Shown: positions 9,430 through 19,675, numbered from the stretch's first letter. The stretch: DNA of 64,000 nt from an uncultured Sutterella sp. (GCA_900542805.1 UQOW01000002.1:1-64000); one strand, 5' to 3'. Notes: generated by a model not told the origin, from the sequence alone. A program made the numbers and translations.

Positions 9430-10758
9430 TTAAAAGAAGACGGCTCGAATGCCGAAGGCCAGGACAACGTTGGCAAATGTCGCGACGAACCCCGGCAGGA
9501 GATACGAGTGGTTAATCACGAGTTTTCCGATTTTCGTTGTGCCGGTTTCGTCGAATGCGACACCGGCAAGCAAAACGCCCGTCGAAGGAATCACGAAGTA
9601 TCCGCAGACAGCCGGGTACATGCACACCAGTGTCAGAGGGTCGATGCCGAGCGATAGCCCGAGGGGCATTAAGGCCGCCACCGTCGCTCCCTGCGAGTGC
9701 GTTAAGGCCGACACGAAGAAAAGGGCAAAAGCAAAGAGCCAGGGGGCACCTTGCACGACGGCCGCAACCGTTGTCTTGATATACGGTAGGTTGTTGGCAA
9801 TCCACGTATCGCTCATCCACGCCAGACCGAAGACCGTCACGACACCCATCATGCCGGCGCGAAACACCGATGTCCGAATGACCTCATCGGGTTTGGCCTT
9901 GCAGAAAATCACCATCAGGGCCGAGACGACTAGCATAATGAGTTCGATCATATGTGTCATCGAGACCTGAGAGGCCTTGCCCGCGGCGTTTGTCACATGC
10001 GGACGCAGTTCCGGGAATGTGCCGACGAAAACGACCGTCACGGCAGCTAAGAGGAAGAGTACCACGGAGAACTTAGCTTGTTTGGTATCACCGCCTTCGG
10101 TTCCCATGGCTTTGGCTTTGGTCTGTTCGGCAAAAAGACCGGCATTGACCTTAGCTAAGTACTCGGGGTCTTCCGAGAGTTCCTTACCCCTTTTGCAAAC
10201 GGCCGCTGCGCCGACCATGAGACCGAGCAAAACAGCCGGGGCGACAATCGCGAGAATCGTCATCACAGAAACGCCCGAAGAGCCCAGAAGGGCTACCATC
10301 GCAACGGTGGCTGCCGAAATCGGGGAGGCCGGAACGGCGTGTTGCGAGGCAATGACGGAAATGGAAATCGGTCGTTCAGGACGAACGCCCGCTTCACGCG
10401 CAACTTCCGCGATAACGGGTAAAATCGAATACAAGACGTTGCCGGTACCTGCCATGAAGGTAAAGACAAAGGCAATGATCGGAGCAACGAAGGTAACGGC
10501 CTTGGGGTTGGCACGCAAAAGTTTTTCGGCAATGCGCACGAGAAAGGCCATGCCGCCCGAGCTTTGCAGTGTTGAAGCCGCAAGCACCACGCTCATCATG
10601 ATGAGCATGACTGCAATCGGGGGATTGGCCGGCGCAAGCCCGAAAATCAAAATCAGGGCCATCAAGCCGACGCCGCCGCACATACCGAAGAAGACGCCGC
10701 CGTAACGGGCACCCAAAATCATCGCGAAGATGACGATTAAGAATTCATAAAAAAACAT
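9430..10758 (-). CDS. Anaerobic C4-dicarboxylate transporter (DcuA/DcuB family)
   Basis: Twelve-helix inner-membrane carrier, 442 aa, of the Dcu family, which exchanges fumarate, malate or aspartate for succinate under anaerobic conditions. The start 'MFFYEFLIVIFAMILGARYGG', the conserved 'GTGNVLYSILPVIAEVA', 'RPERPISISVIASQHAV' and the C-terminal 'KIGKLVINHSYLLPG' match DcuA/DcuB. It lies 86 bp downstream of a lyase-family gene in the same orientation. Together they suggest intracellular fumarate production coupled to dicarboxylate exchange. DcuA versus DcuB was not resolved. Confidence 0.92.
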   Translation of the reverse strand: MFFYEFLIVIFAMILGARYGGVFFGMCGGVGLMALILIFGLAPANPPIAVMLIMMSVVLAASTLQSSGGMAFLVRIAEKLLRANPKAVTFVAPIIAFVFTFMAGTGNVLYSILPVIAEVAREAGVRPERPISISVIASQHAVPASPISAATVAMVALLGSSGVSVMTILAIVAPAVLLGLMVGAAAVCKRGKELSEDPEYLAKVNAGLFAEQTKAKAMGTEGGDTKQAKFSVVLFLLAAVTVVFVGTFPELRPHVTNAAGKASQVSMTHMIELIMLVVSALMVIFCKAKPDEVIRTSVFRAGMMGVVTVFGLAWMSDTWIANNLPYIKTTVAAVVQGAPWLFAFALFFVSALTHSQGATVAALMPLGLSLGIDPLTLVCMYPAVCGYFVIPSTGVLLAGVAFDETGTTKIGKLVINHSYLLPGFVATFANVVLAFGIRAVFF

Positions 10759-10843
10759 CTGTACTGACTCCTTATCTCGGAATTTCGTTCGAAAGGGACC
10801 CGATTGTAAAGGAATCCCTTTCGATGCAACCTGCTACTCGGCG

Positions 10844-12352
10844 TTAAGCGCCGATTGCTTCGTTCACGGTCTTCTCAAGTAGGACCGAGGCTACCTCAAG
10901 CTGACGGCGGCGTTCCTTTAGGACCGCTTCGTCGGCCTTAATCCCTTCTTCAATGAGGTCAAGTTGACGCGTCACTTCTGTCGGATGCGTTCCGCCGATT
11001 ACTTTCTTTTCCATGACAACGCGCTTGGGATCTAAGGCTTCGGCAATCATCGCATCGGACAGTTTCGTCTCAAACCCGAAAAGCGACTGGGTGGCGGCAT
11101 TGACGGCAGCCCGATCGATATCGGCACTTGTCTTTTTCGCATCGCACATCGCACCGACGACGTGTGCAATGATTTCGTGCGCTTCGCGGAACGAAATGCC
11201 GTCGTGACGCACAAGGTAGTTCGCAAGTTCCGTGACGGTGCAGAAGTTTTTACGGGCGTTTTCGAGCATGCGCTCTTTGTTGACCGAAAGTGTTTTAATC
11301 GTCACGGTCAAAAGCGCAAAGTCCGATTCCATTTCCGACAAAGCCGTGTAGAAGTAACGCGGCGTTTCCACGCTCGTATCGCGGCAGTGCGAGAAAATGA
11401 CGTTCTTCATCGCGTTGTAAACGGATGTCGCAAAGCCTTCCATGTGGGCGGCCTTAGCTTTGACGTGTTCGAACGTGAAGGGGTTTTTCTTTTGCGGCAT
11501 AATCGACGAGCACACGGCGCAGCTATCGTCGACTTCGATGTAGCCGTACTCGGGGGTTGCCCAGTTGTAAAAGTCAAGCGCCGTCCGGCTCATCGTCATG
11601 GCAGTTTGCGACAGAGTTGTCACAATCTCAAGGAGGTAGTCGCGGCTTGCTACACAGTCCAGACTATTTTGCACCGGGGCATCAAACCCTAAGAGTTTGG
11701 CTGTGTAATTGCGGTCAATCGGGAATGAGGTCGAACCCATGGAGCCGCCGCCGAGCGGGCACAGGTTAAGAGCCTTCCAAGCGCGCGCGTAGCGGTCGTA
11801 GTCACGCGAGAAGGCCGCCAAAACCCCTGAAAGATAGTGGGCAAACGTAATGGGTTCGGAAGGCTGCATGTGTGTGTAGCCGCTCATGACGGTTTCCAGG
11901 TTCTTGCGTGCCAAAGCCAAGTAGGCACGACGCAATTCCAAGAACATCTCGGAAAGCTTTAAATACACCTTGCGGGTATCGAAGCGAATCTCGGTGGCAA
12001 ACAGGTCGTTACGGGACCTTGCCGTGTGTTGCTGTCCGCCCACTTCAAGACCGGTTAACTTAATGAGGTATCGCTCCAAGTTAAAGTACAGGTCTTCGAC
12101 ATTGGGATTGATTTCGAAGGTCGGATGGTCTTTTTCGCTTTCAATCTGGCGGGTAGCGATGAGAAGTTTCTTAGCCACGTCCTCTTTGATGATGCCGGTT
12201 TTTGCGAGCATCAGAATGTGGGCTTTGTTGATATCAAGAATCGTGTTGTACGAACGCTTTAAATCGCCTTCGATAGCCGGACGAATCAAATACTTGACAA
12301 CTTCAGCGGCCGGAGCTTTCTTAATCTTGCCGCGTTGGACTGTTTCAGACAT
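10844..12352 (-). CDS. Argininosuccinate lyase family enzyme
   Basis: Member of the aspartase/fumarase superfamily closest by motif to argininosuccinate lyase, 502 aa. Visible motifs: 'GGQQHTARSRNDL', 'GYTHMQPSEPITFAHYL', 'PLGGGSMGSTSFPIDR', and the catalytic flexible loop 'SSIMPQKKNPFTFEHVK'. The start at 12352 follows an AAGGA site; a start at 12424 would add 24 unlikely residues. Superfamily enzymes release fumarate. Its position next to a Dcu carrier, rather than among arginine genes, makes a catabolic fumarate-releasing role plausible, but true ArgH activity is equally compatible with the motifs. The protein is about 40 residues longer than most ArgH. Confidence 0.82.
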   Translation of the reverse strand: MSETVQRGKIKKAPAAEVVKYLIRPAIEGDLKRSYNTILDINKAHILMLAKTGIIKEDVAKKLLIATRQIESEKDHPTFEINPNVEDLYFNLERYLIKLTGLEVGGQQHTARSRNDLFATEIRFDTRKVYLKLSEMFLELRRAYLALARKNLETVMSGYTHMQPSEPITFAHYLSGVLAAFSRDYDRYARAWKALNLCPLGGGSMGSTSFPIDRNYTAKLLGFDAPVQNSLDCVASRDYLLEIVTTLSQTAMTMSRTALDFYNWATPEYGYIEVDDSCAVCSSIMPQKKNPFTFEHVKAKAAHMEGFATSVYNAMKNVIFSHCRDTSVETPRYFYTALSEMESDFALLTVTIKTLSVNKERMLENARKNFCTVTELANYLVRHDGISFREAHEIIAHVVGAMCDAKKTSADIDRAAVNAATQSLFGFETKLSDAMIAEALDPKRVVMEKKVIGGTHPTEVTRQLDLIEEGIKADEAVLKERRRQLEVASVLLEKTVNEAIGA

Positions 12353-12536
12353 ATTCAAAATCCTTTTCCCCATACGGGGAGTCTTATGAGGGGGAGACAG
12401 GCGATATTTTCCTAGGGAAAACATCGTATGAATAATTTAATGTCCCCTGAGACTTTGAGTTATGCGTTTTAGCGATTATGCGTAAAAGGGATAACACAAT
12501 TTCTTAGCACGAATACCGAGTCAAAGCGCGGTTTCT

Positions 12537-12551
12537 TGTATACTGTATACA
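12537..12551. promoter_or_regulatory. Palindromic operator candidate
   Basis: TGTATAC-T-GTATACA is a perfect 7-1-7 dyad in the 431-bp divergent region between the lyase (leftward) and the autotransporter (rightward). Its size and symmetry suit a dimeric repressor such as a GntR-type protein. Which gene it controls is unknown. The remainder of 12353-12783 contains only the AAAGGAG ribosome site of the autotransporter. Confidence 0.4.
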
Positions 12552-12783
12552 GCGTATCGCCTTTCGGAGACTCCTTTAAAAATCCTATCTTTCATTTGAA
12601 ACGGCACGTTTTTTCCCTCGGTAGGATGTCTTCCGATGCGGGGAAGAGAGTGCAACTTTTTCTTGAAATATAAGACGAATTTCTCAAGGGCTTTTACCCG
12701 ATACTGCTTTGAGTTTTCCTGCTTTTTGCTTCTTTTCTCTAACACCGACGGCACGATTGTCGGGATTTTTCAAAGGAGAAACC

Positions 12784-15716
12784 ATGAAATCCGTTCGGCA
12801 CTCAATCGGTCAAGTGAGCGTCTTGGTTGCAGCCGTCCTTTCATCTCTGACAGCGATATCTCACGCAAATCCTTCGCTTGAAAGCAGCTCCTTTTTTCGA
12901 AACGGTCAAACCGATCAAACCAACGCTTTTGATAGTCCAAACCCATCCGTTCGATGGGATAGCCGCTTAAACGCCCCCCCCCGTCAAAGGCCGACTCCGA
13001 ACGGCATCACGATTAAAGCCGGAAGGACCGGAATCGAAGTCCGAGGGGATTCCAACCGGCTTGTATCCGTCGACGGAAGAACGGTGACCGTACGTCCGGA
13101 TGGGGAGAATGCTTTCGGACAGATTTCCGAGATTCGACAGGTGTGCGAAATTGGAGAGTTGAACAATGAGTTATTCATCGAAGTGGCGGATAATAAGGAT
13201 TTAACGCTCTCCGTCGATGAACCGAGACTCAACACTTCCAATGAATCAGCCGTCGTTCTGGAAGGGACAGGAACTTTACATTTTTTCCGAAACGGGTCGG
13301 GAGACCAAACGCTCAATATCTTCCAAGGGAGTGAGTCGTACTCCGGAGAGGTAGGCGTCATTCTTAATGAAGATAGCAACGGAAAATCGGCAACCCGACT
13401 TACCGTAAACGGGAACCTCAACATTGTTCTCTATGTAAGGAGCCTTTATTCAGATGAAGGAGTCATACGTCTTTACCAATACACTGAGAATGATGATCGA
13501 CAATCGCTTTCAGTTACGGGCGATTTAACGGGAAAGGTCATCATCAACCGTCCCGATAAGCCGGCTGATTTGTCGTTTCTTTTTCCCGAACGGACAGATG
13601 CGACAGTGGGCGGCAACGTCGATGTCAGCCTGTCGGCAACCGTCGGCTCCGGCGTTTTCTACGGCGTGCAAAATCGCGGTTTCAACTCTGTTTGGTCGGA
13701 ACGCAATGCGGCATCGGTAATCAATTTGGGGGACGAGGGCAAAGTAGTCGCATTGCATGACATTATGATGGTGGCCCGAAACCCAAGCACAGAGAAAGGG
13801 GCCGAAGTCTACGGCCTTTACACATCCGGTCTTGCTTCTGAAGAAACCGGGACGCCTGAAATTATTGTTCGGGGTGATGCGCGTCTTACGGACATTCGAG
13901 CTGCCGTCAAGAGTTCCGATCCGTCCGTCTATGCGTACGCCGCGGGAGCCGAGGCCCACGATGACGGAGTCATTCGGTTTTTAAGAGGGCTAACCGTCAA
14001 CAACATTGCCGCTTCTGTCAATGAAGCCGGGGTTCCCTGTGTTTCGGGAACAACGGACGCAAGTTCCGAAGCCTATGGGCTTTCTGCGTTAAACGGCGGA
14101 ACGATTCTGGTCAATCACGACAGACTTGAAAACGTACATGTGAAGATCGAAAACAATCTTCTCTCGTACGGTCGACATGCCCCGTCCGATCGCCTCTCTT
14201 TAGTCGATATCAATTTCATGACGCCCGAGTCTTTTTTCACCGGACTCACGCTAAGCGGCACAACCGATGCACCGGCTTCTCCGGGCAAAACGAACCTACG
14301 TTTCTTTAACGGGGCGACGTGGAATGTTCCCGATGACAATAGGCTCGAGGGAGAGATCCATCTTAATAACGGCAACGTCATTTTGGGACACAATCCGTCA
14401 AGCATCGAGAGTGATATCCCCTTTGCCGTGAACTTGGAAGTTAAACATCTGACGGGCGAGGGCGGTCTGTTTTCGATGCGTGTCGATAAGAGTCGAGACA
14501 TCACGGATCATCTGGCGGCAGATACCGGGACCGGAAGCCACAAGGTGAGGTTGCGCTCAACGGGCCATGAACCGACGGATGCGTCTCTTAGAAGTTTGAT
14601 TGATACTTTGCAAGGGGATGCGACATTTGCTCTTGAAAACGGCCCGGCGGAGTTCGGGGTGTACCGCTACGATTTGGTATCGACAAGGGAAGGTGACAAG
14701 ACCACCTGGTACCTTGACCGTACGCAAGGCTCCGATCCGACACCCGATCCTAATCCCCCGGAGCCCGGCCCCGATCCTGATCCGAATCCTCCGGGACCGG
14801 TCTATTCCAATTCAGCCCGTGCCGTTTTAGCGTTAACAAGCCTTGCTTCGCAGGGCATGCAATACGTAAGCAGCCTTTCGGATCTACGTAAGCGCCTCGG
14901 AGAAGTGCGGCGTGATGAGGATGACGGACTTTGGGTGCGTGCCGTTGCTGCCGAAGACCGCATGACAGGGTTTGAAGGGATGCGGTTTAAGCAAACCTCC
15001 TATCGCTTGAATGCCGGCTTTGACCATGCAAGCGGCCCGTGGTTATTCGGCGGTGATTTTGCCTACGCCGAGAATCGCCAAAAGATGGACCGAAAAGTTT
15101 TTAAAGGCAAGTCCCATAGTTACGGCTTGGATTTGTATGCCGCGTATCGCGCCGAAAACGGAGGCTATGCCGATTTTGTCGTAAGCGGCCGTCGGAGCAC
15201 CAACACCTGACGACCGTGATGCTAGACGGTATCGGTGTGAAGGGTTCTTATCGCAACACCGGGTACGGTGCCTCAATCGAAGTCGGGCGCCTTATGACCG
15301 TAAGCGAGGAGCATGACGTATTTTTCGAGCCGCAAGCGCAATTGGCGTACTTTGCGGTACAAGGAAAAGATTGTGTGCTTTCCAACGGGCTTAAAGTTCG
15401 GCAAAAGGATTACGAAAGCCTCACGGGGCGCCTCGGCGGTGTATTCGGGAAAAACTTTACGTCACCCGAAACCGGTCGCTTCGGCCAGGCGGCTTTGCAC
15501 GCAGGCTGGAAGGGCAGTCTTTTCGCTGAGTCCGGCGTCACAGTAAACGACGTGCGATTTAGCGATAAGCTTCTATACAACCGCTTTTATTACGGTGTGA
15601 GCGGATACATCACGCAAGGAGAGAACCTTTCCTTTTACGCCTATGCCGAGAGCGAGAAAGGGCAGGGGTATGCCAAAGCTTTGGAAGCCGGTATCGGGAT
15701 GAAGTACCGCTTTTAA
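12784..15716 (+). pseudogene. Type V autotransporter, frameshifted near 15.2 kb
   Basis: Large surface or secreted protein: signal peptide (MKSVRHSIG, hydrophobic stretch, cleavage near ISHA), a beta-helix-like passenger of about 640 residues, a Pro/Asp/Asn/Gly-rich linker ('DPTPDPNPPEPGPDPDPNPP'), and a C-terminal beta-barrel translocator. The ATG at 12784 follows CAAAGGAGAAACC. The barrel is split: the first frame stops at 15210 after 'GGYADFVV', and the rest continues in another frame from about 15195 ('EHQHLTTVMLDGIGVKGSY') to 15716, ending in the terminal Phe (MKYRF) expected of an outer-membrane barrel. A single indel near 15185-15205 explains this. As read, the protein would lack its last barrel strands. 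Sequencing error, phase variation and true inactivation are all possible. Confidence 0.8.
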
Positions 15717-15861
15717 ACGGCAATTGGGGCCTAATGAACGTAGGGCTCGGCCGCACGAGGGTTTTCGGCGCTTTTGTTGTGATTGAAGTCATTGCAAAAC
15801 CCCTGCCGATCTCCGGCGCTTTGCATCGGGGATTTCTCGGTGCACGCGGCACGGACGCAAT

Positions 15862-15971
15862 CTAACGGGTGAAAGACCCGAGTGCAGAAGGTAGCACCAA
15901 GCCTATCGGAACCGTACGGCCGGTGGTGCGAGAGGACGGTAGCGGAAATAATCTGCTACTTCCTACTCGAT
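15862..15971 (+). other. Structured remnant, possibly of a group II intron
   Basis: This non-coding stretch contains 'GGGTGAAAGACCC', a long imperfect stem (GCACC...GGTGC enclosing GCC/GGC), 'GCGAGAGGACGG', a GGTAGC...GCTAC hairpin and 'CCTACTCGAT'. The last elements resemble the domain VI end of bacterial group II introns. No maturase gene is present. The canonical domain V could not be identified with certainty, so this is a weak call. Confidence 0.25.
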
Positions 15972-15995
15972 TTGTGCGGCGACAAAGAGGCAAAG

Positions 15996-16271
15996 CTACT
16001 TTTCAATCGCGCTTAAGACTTGTTCAACGCTCGAACAGCGCTTAGCAAACGAATCGCGCGCCTGACGCTCGGCGTCGCTCAATGCAGGGGCTTTTGACTT
16101 TTTTTGTTGTTCGAGACGCACATCAAACGGGAAGCCGCCGACGCGAAGCGACTGGCGGAGAAAGACATTGATGGCACTTGTAAGCGTAATACCGAGTTCC
16201 CCGTAAAGGGCTTCGCATTGCTTCTTTAGATTGCTATCCATGCGGACGCAAAAATTCGTAGTTGTTGTCAT
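15996..16271 (-). CDS. RelB/DinJ-type antitoxin, no adjacent toxin seen
   Basis: Ribbon-helix-helix protein, 91 aa. 'NFCVRMDSNLKKQCEALYGE' followed by 'LGITLTSAINVFLRQS' is the DinJ/RelB N-terminal DNA-binding signature, and the C-terminal half would neutralise a YafQ/RelE-type toxin. No toxin reading frame was found on either side: upstream is an autotransporter end and intron-like debris, downstream the yhdT promoter region. It may be an orphan antitoxin. An inverted pair GCATT/AATGC at 16297-16314 just upstream could be its autoregulatory operator. Confidence 0.8.
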   Translation of the reverse strand: MTTTTNFCVRMDSNLKKQCEALYGELGITLTSAINVFLRQSLRVGGFPFDVRLEQQKKSKAPALSDAERQARDSFAKRCSSVEQVLSAIEK

Positions 16272-16669
16272 GAAGAAACTCCCAGGCTTTGTACGTGCAT
16301 TATATAGACAATGCTATGCAAATGGCGGTCAGAGAAAATGCCTCTATTCCCGGAAAGTCGCTCTCGTAATCTGCGTTCTTCGTGCCCCGCTTTGTCACCA
16401 CAGCAAGAGGGGCGAGAACTGCGTTTTCTCGCCTAAACGGAGTTGCGGGACTGTCGGGTTGTTCGGCGCCGGGTCTCCGGACAAAGAGTCTTGTGGCAAC
16501 GTCTCATGCTTTGCCTCAATGTTTTTTTGAGCGATTGCTTTTCCGAATCGAACGCATAAGACAAAAGAGTTTTTTCTCCGAGTCGGTTACTTTTTGCTCC
16601 GGTCTTTTGGTACACTCAAAAACGACGCCTCTTGTCGTCTGAGCAATAACCCATTGGATAGGAGGGGCT
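16272..16669. other. Intergenic region without a convincing gene
   Basis: This 398-bp stretch holds the probable antitoxin operator (GCATT...AATGC, 16297-16314) and, near its right end, the ribosome site GGAGGGG of yhdT. The short frames present show no recognisable protein. Confidence 0.5.
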
Positions 16670-16963
16670 ATGAAACGCTCGGACTACTACGATCGTAATT
16701 ACGATTTTTCCGAAATCGAAGACGATCCCCGGCTAAGAAACGCCGCCAAAGAAATGCACATTACGTTTTGGGCTTACGCCGCTTACGTCTTTGTGACACT
16801 CACCGTAACGTACCTTACCGCTCATCACTTTGCTCCGAATGAAGTGTTCTGGGGCGGAATTCCGGCTTACCTTTTTGTGCTTTGTGTCTGCGCGGTTGTC
16901 GGCATGCTTGTCATGGTGACACTCGCGTGTTTTCTCTTTTCCGACGATAGTCTGGAAGACTAA
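16670..16963 (+). CDS. yhdT: YhdT family membrane protein
   Basis: Small two-helix inner-membrane protein, 97 aa (DUF997). The charged N-terminus leads to 'EMHITFWAYAAYVFVTLTVT' and a second hydrophobic segment ending in 'LACFLFSDDSLED'. It lies 27 bp upstream of panF with a good ribosome site, the same order as yhdT-panF in Escherichia coli. It is thought to be a small partner of the pantothenate symporter, but its function is not established. Confidence 0.85.
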   Translation: MKRSDYYDRNYDFSEIEDDPRLRNAAKEMHITFWAYAAYVFVTLTVTYLTAHHFAPNEVFWGGIPAYLFVLCVCAVVGMLVMVTLACFLFSDDSLED

Positions 16964-16990
16964 GAACCGGGCATCTAGCAGGAGGGCGCT

Positions 16991-18511
16991 ATGGAATTGG
17001 ATATCACGTTCGGCCAACGCATGGCCATGATCGTTACTTTTTTTATCTACACCGTCGCTATCGTTGCCGTCTCGCTTTGGGCTAAGCGCTCGATGGATAA
17101 GGCTGCTGTCGATAGTTACGTCGAAGAGTTTTACACGGGAGGTCGGGGCCTGGGAGTCCTCGCCGTTGCCTTCATGATTGCCGCAGGTCTATGCGGAGCC
17201 GGGACGTTTGTCGGGGCTCCGGGCTTGGCGTACAAAGTCGGAGGTCCCTGGCTTTTAATCAATGCATCCCAAATCTTCGTAACCTTTGTTGTCTTGGGCG
17301 AAATCGGCAAAAAGATCGGCATTGTCGCGCGGCGTATCGATGCGCAGTCGTACCTGGATTTACTCGTACACCGCTTTAACGGCAATAAGGTCGTTATCCT
17401 CTTCGGGGTGATGTCGGTCACGGTCTTTATGCTCAGTTTCGTCGTCGGTCAAACCGTGGGCGGCGCCCGAATCTTCGAAGCCTTAACGGGGCTCCCTTAC
17501 TGGGTCGGATTGCTCCTATTTGCAGCCACCGTTCTCATTGTGACAGTCTTCGGCGGGCTTCGCGGTGTGGCTCTAGCGATTATCGTCCAAGGGATTGCCA
17601 TGACGATTGCCGTTGCCTGTCTTGTCATCGGCGCCCATGTGGCTGTTACGGATTTAGGCGGTTGGGAGCATTTAATGCGTGGCGTTGCCGCGCGAGAACC
17701 GGAGTATTTCGATCCTTTCCGCTGGTCGTATCGGTATGAGTTTTCGCAGTGGATTATCTACGGCTTTGCGGCAATTAGTCTCCCGCACTTAGCGATGGGG
17801 GCTTTGACGTACAAGAGCGTGAAGGCCATGCGTAAGGCCGCGATGCTCGGCATTGTCATCGTCACGTTCTGGACGTTGGGTCTAGGGATTTACTGCGCAC
17901 TCGCTGCCAAAGGCATATTCACGGATTTGAAGATAGCCGATCATGCCGTACCGGTTCTGACGATGAAAGTGGTGCCGACGTGGTTGGCGGGAATTACGCT
18001 CGCGGGTGTCGCAAGTGCCGTTCAGTCGACCGTGGCAGCAATCATTATCGTCATCAGTTCAACGCTCGTCATTAACTGCTACAAGGCCTTGATTGCCCCG
18101 AAAGTGACGCCGGAAAAACTCAAAAAAGTGTCCATCGTGACAACGTCGGCACTCTCGGTCGTGGTTTTCCTCTTTGCATTAAATCCCCCGGACCTCTTGC
18201 AGCTTGTGATTACCTTCAGTATGGGCGGAATGGCTGCGGCTTTCTTCTTTGCCATGCTGCTCGGGTGCTACTGGAAGCGCTGCAACGAGTATGGGGCTGC
18301 AGCGAGCATGCTCGGCGCCTTTGTGACCTATTTGGTGGTCGAATTAAAACTCTTGCCGTTTGACATCTCGATGGGCATGCACACGGTGGCCGTGTCGATG
18401 CTCGTCGGCTTGCTACTTCTCGTCGGTGTGTCGCTTGTAACGCCCAAAACACCCAAGGGCATCATCATGACGTGGTTCGGACGCCGCTACCCGCGTGAAA
18501 TTACTGATTAA
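16991..18511 (+). CDS. panF: Sodium/pantothenate symporter (SSS family)
   Basis: Sodium:solute symporter, 506 aa, with about 13 transmembrane helices. The family fingerprints 'VEEFYTGGRGLGVLAVAFMI', 'GAGTFVGAPGLAYKVG' and 'ARRIDAQSYLDLLVHRF' are present. Pairing with YhdT points to pantothenate, the coenzyme A precursor, as substrate. It is followed after 9 bp by the C45 acyltransferase gene, so the three genes probably form one transcript ending at the terminator near 19.65 kb. Confidence 0.88.
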   Translation: MELDITFGQRMAMIVTFFIYTVAIVAVSLWAKRSMDKAAVDSYVEEFYTGGRGLGVLAVAFMIAAGLCGAGTFVGAPGLAYKVGGPWLLINASQIFVTFVVLGEIGKKIGIVARRIDAQSYLDLLVHRFNGNKVVILFGVMSVTVFMLSFVVGQTVGGARIFEALTGLPYWVGLLLFAATVLIVTVFGGLRGVALAIIVQGIAMTIAVACLVIGAHVAVTDLGGWEHLMRGVAAREPEYFDPFRWSYRYEFSQWIIYGFAAISLPHLAMGALTYKSVKAMRKAAMLGIVIVTFWTLGLGIYCALAAKGIFTDLKIADHAVPVLTMKVVPTWLAGITLAGVASAVQSTVAAIIIVISSTLVINCYKALIAPKVTPEKLKKVSIVTTSALSVVVFLFALNPPDLLQLVITFSMGGMAAAFFFAMLLGCYWKRCNEYGAAASMLGAFVTYLVVELKLLPFDISMGMHTVAVSMLVGLLLLVGVSLVTPKTPKGIIMTWFGRRYPREITD

Positions 18512-18520
18512 GGAATCGCT

Positions 18521-19582
18521 ATGACACTCAATCACCCGATTATTCGCCTGCAAGGTTCGCCCTTTGAGCGCGGCCTCATTTACGGCTCAGCCGCTGCGAA
18601 AAAAGTGGCACACTCCATTGAAACCTATTCGACGCTTTTTGCCGGCCACGCCGGTTTAAGTTGGGAAAAAGCTGTGGCATTGGCACGGCAATTTGAAGGT
18701 CCCATTCAAGAGTATTTGCCCTCGGCGATTGAAGAGATGAAGGGGATTGCGCAAGGGGCAGGGGTGACCTACGGCGACATCCTCGCTTTAAATTGCCGCA
18801 GTGAAATCATGTTTGCGCGTCCCGACGGCTGTAGCGTCATGGCTGTTTTGCCGGAAAGCTCGGCCGACGGTCACACGTATCTTGCGCAGACCTGGGACTG
18901 GATTATGCCTGCACGCGCGTCGACCGTGATTCTCGACATCCGGCAAGAACCGCTTCCGCGGCTCCTTATGGTGGCCGAGGCCGGGATGGTCGGCGGTAAG
19001 GGCTTTAATGACAAGGGAATCGGCGTGGCGCTAAACGCTTTGACAACGGGGAAAGGCCGTGTCGGGGTACCCTTACATATCCTGTATCGCGGAATCCTCA
19101 ATGCGTCCCTTTTGACCGATGCCATGGAGAGGGTCACGCGCAGCAAGCGTGCCGGGTGTGGGAATTTTACGATTGCCTCGGCAGAGGGCCTCGCGTTTTG
19201 CATGGAGTACACGCCCGAGAATTTCGATGTCCTGACAACCGACGGCGAGCCCCTTTATCACACCAATCATTACTTGTCTCCGCTATTTATCGCCGAGGAT
19301 AAGTTAAAGTTCCAAATAACTGACACGTACGTGCGGCTTAATCGCATTCGCAGAGCTGCAAAGCCATATGTCGGAAAGCTCGATGTCGAAACGATTATGA
19401 AGGTGCTCGGCGATCACGCCAATTGTCCCGACTCGGTCTGCAGTCACGAAGATATGCACGACCCTGTGGCCATGCGTATGTGCTCGGTGTACGCCGTTGT
19501 CATGGATTTGAACAGTCAGTGTCTATGGGTCACAAACGGCTATCCGTGTGAGGGGCCGGCGTACCCGGTGAAGTTCGAGTAG
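18521..19582 (+). CDS. C45 family autoproteolytic acyltransferase/hydrolase
   Basis: Ntn-hydrolase, 353 aa, of the family of fungal acyl-CoA:6-aminopenicillanate acyltransferase. These proteins cut themselves before a cysteine that becomes the N-terminal nucleophile. The motif is visible as 'RPDGCSVMAV' around residues 103-112, with conserved 'LAQTWDWI', 'GKGFNDKGIGVALNAL' and 'YHTNHYLSP'. No signal peptide is seen, so it is probably cytoplasmic. Bacterial members include N-acyl amino acid or bile-amide hydrolases. Its natural substrate is unknown, and transcription with a pantothenate carrier does not settle it. Confidence 0.82.
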   Translation: MTLNHPIIRLQGSPFERGLIYGSAAAKKVAHSIETYSTLFAGHAGLSWEKAVALARQFEGPIQEYLPSAIEEMKGIAQGAGVTYGDILALNCRSEIMFARPDGCSVMAVLPESSADGHTYLAQTWDWIMPARASTVILDIRQEPLPRLLMVAEAGMVGGKGFNDKGIGVALNALTTGKGRVGVPLHILYRGILNASLLTDAMERVTRSKRAGCGNFTIASAEGLAFCMEYTPENFDVLTTDGEPLYHTNHYLSPLFIAEDKLKFQITDTYVRLNRIRRAAKPYVGKLDVETIMKVLGDHANCPDSVCSHEDMHDPVAMRMCSVYAVVMDLNSQCLWVTNGYPCEGPAYPVKFE

Positions 19583-19623
19583 TAGGGCGTTTATGTGTCC
19601 GGGTATCAATCCCTGACAAATTC

Positions 19624-19675
19624 CCTCGGCAATGGCCTCAAACGATTTGCAATTGCCGAGGTTTTCTTTTTTTAA
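19624..19675 (+). terminator. Rho-independent terminator of the yhdT-panF-C45 operon
   Basis: The perfect 10-bp stem CCTCGGCAAT/ATTGCCGAGG (19624-19633 and 19652-19661) is followed by TTTTCTTTTTTT, about 40 bp after the last stop codon. Confidence 0.9.

Noticed and set aside
12521..12754. 77-aa minus-strand frame in the region before the autotransporter
   Set aside because: It covers the dyad and promoter region, has no ribosome site or recognisable motif, and is probably chance.
15216..15716. Separate outer-membrane protein gene
   Set aside because: It lacks a signal peptide and is exactly the missing end of the autotransporter barrel.
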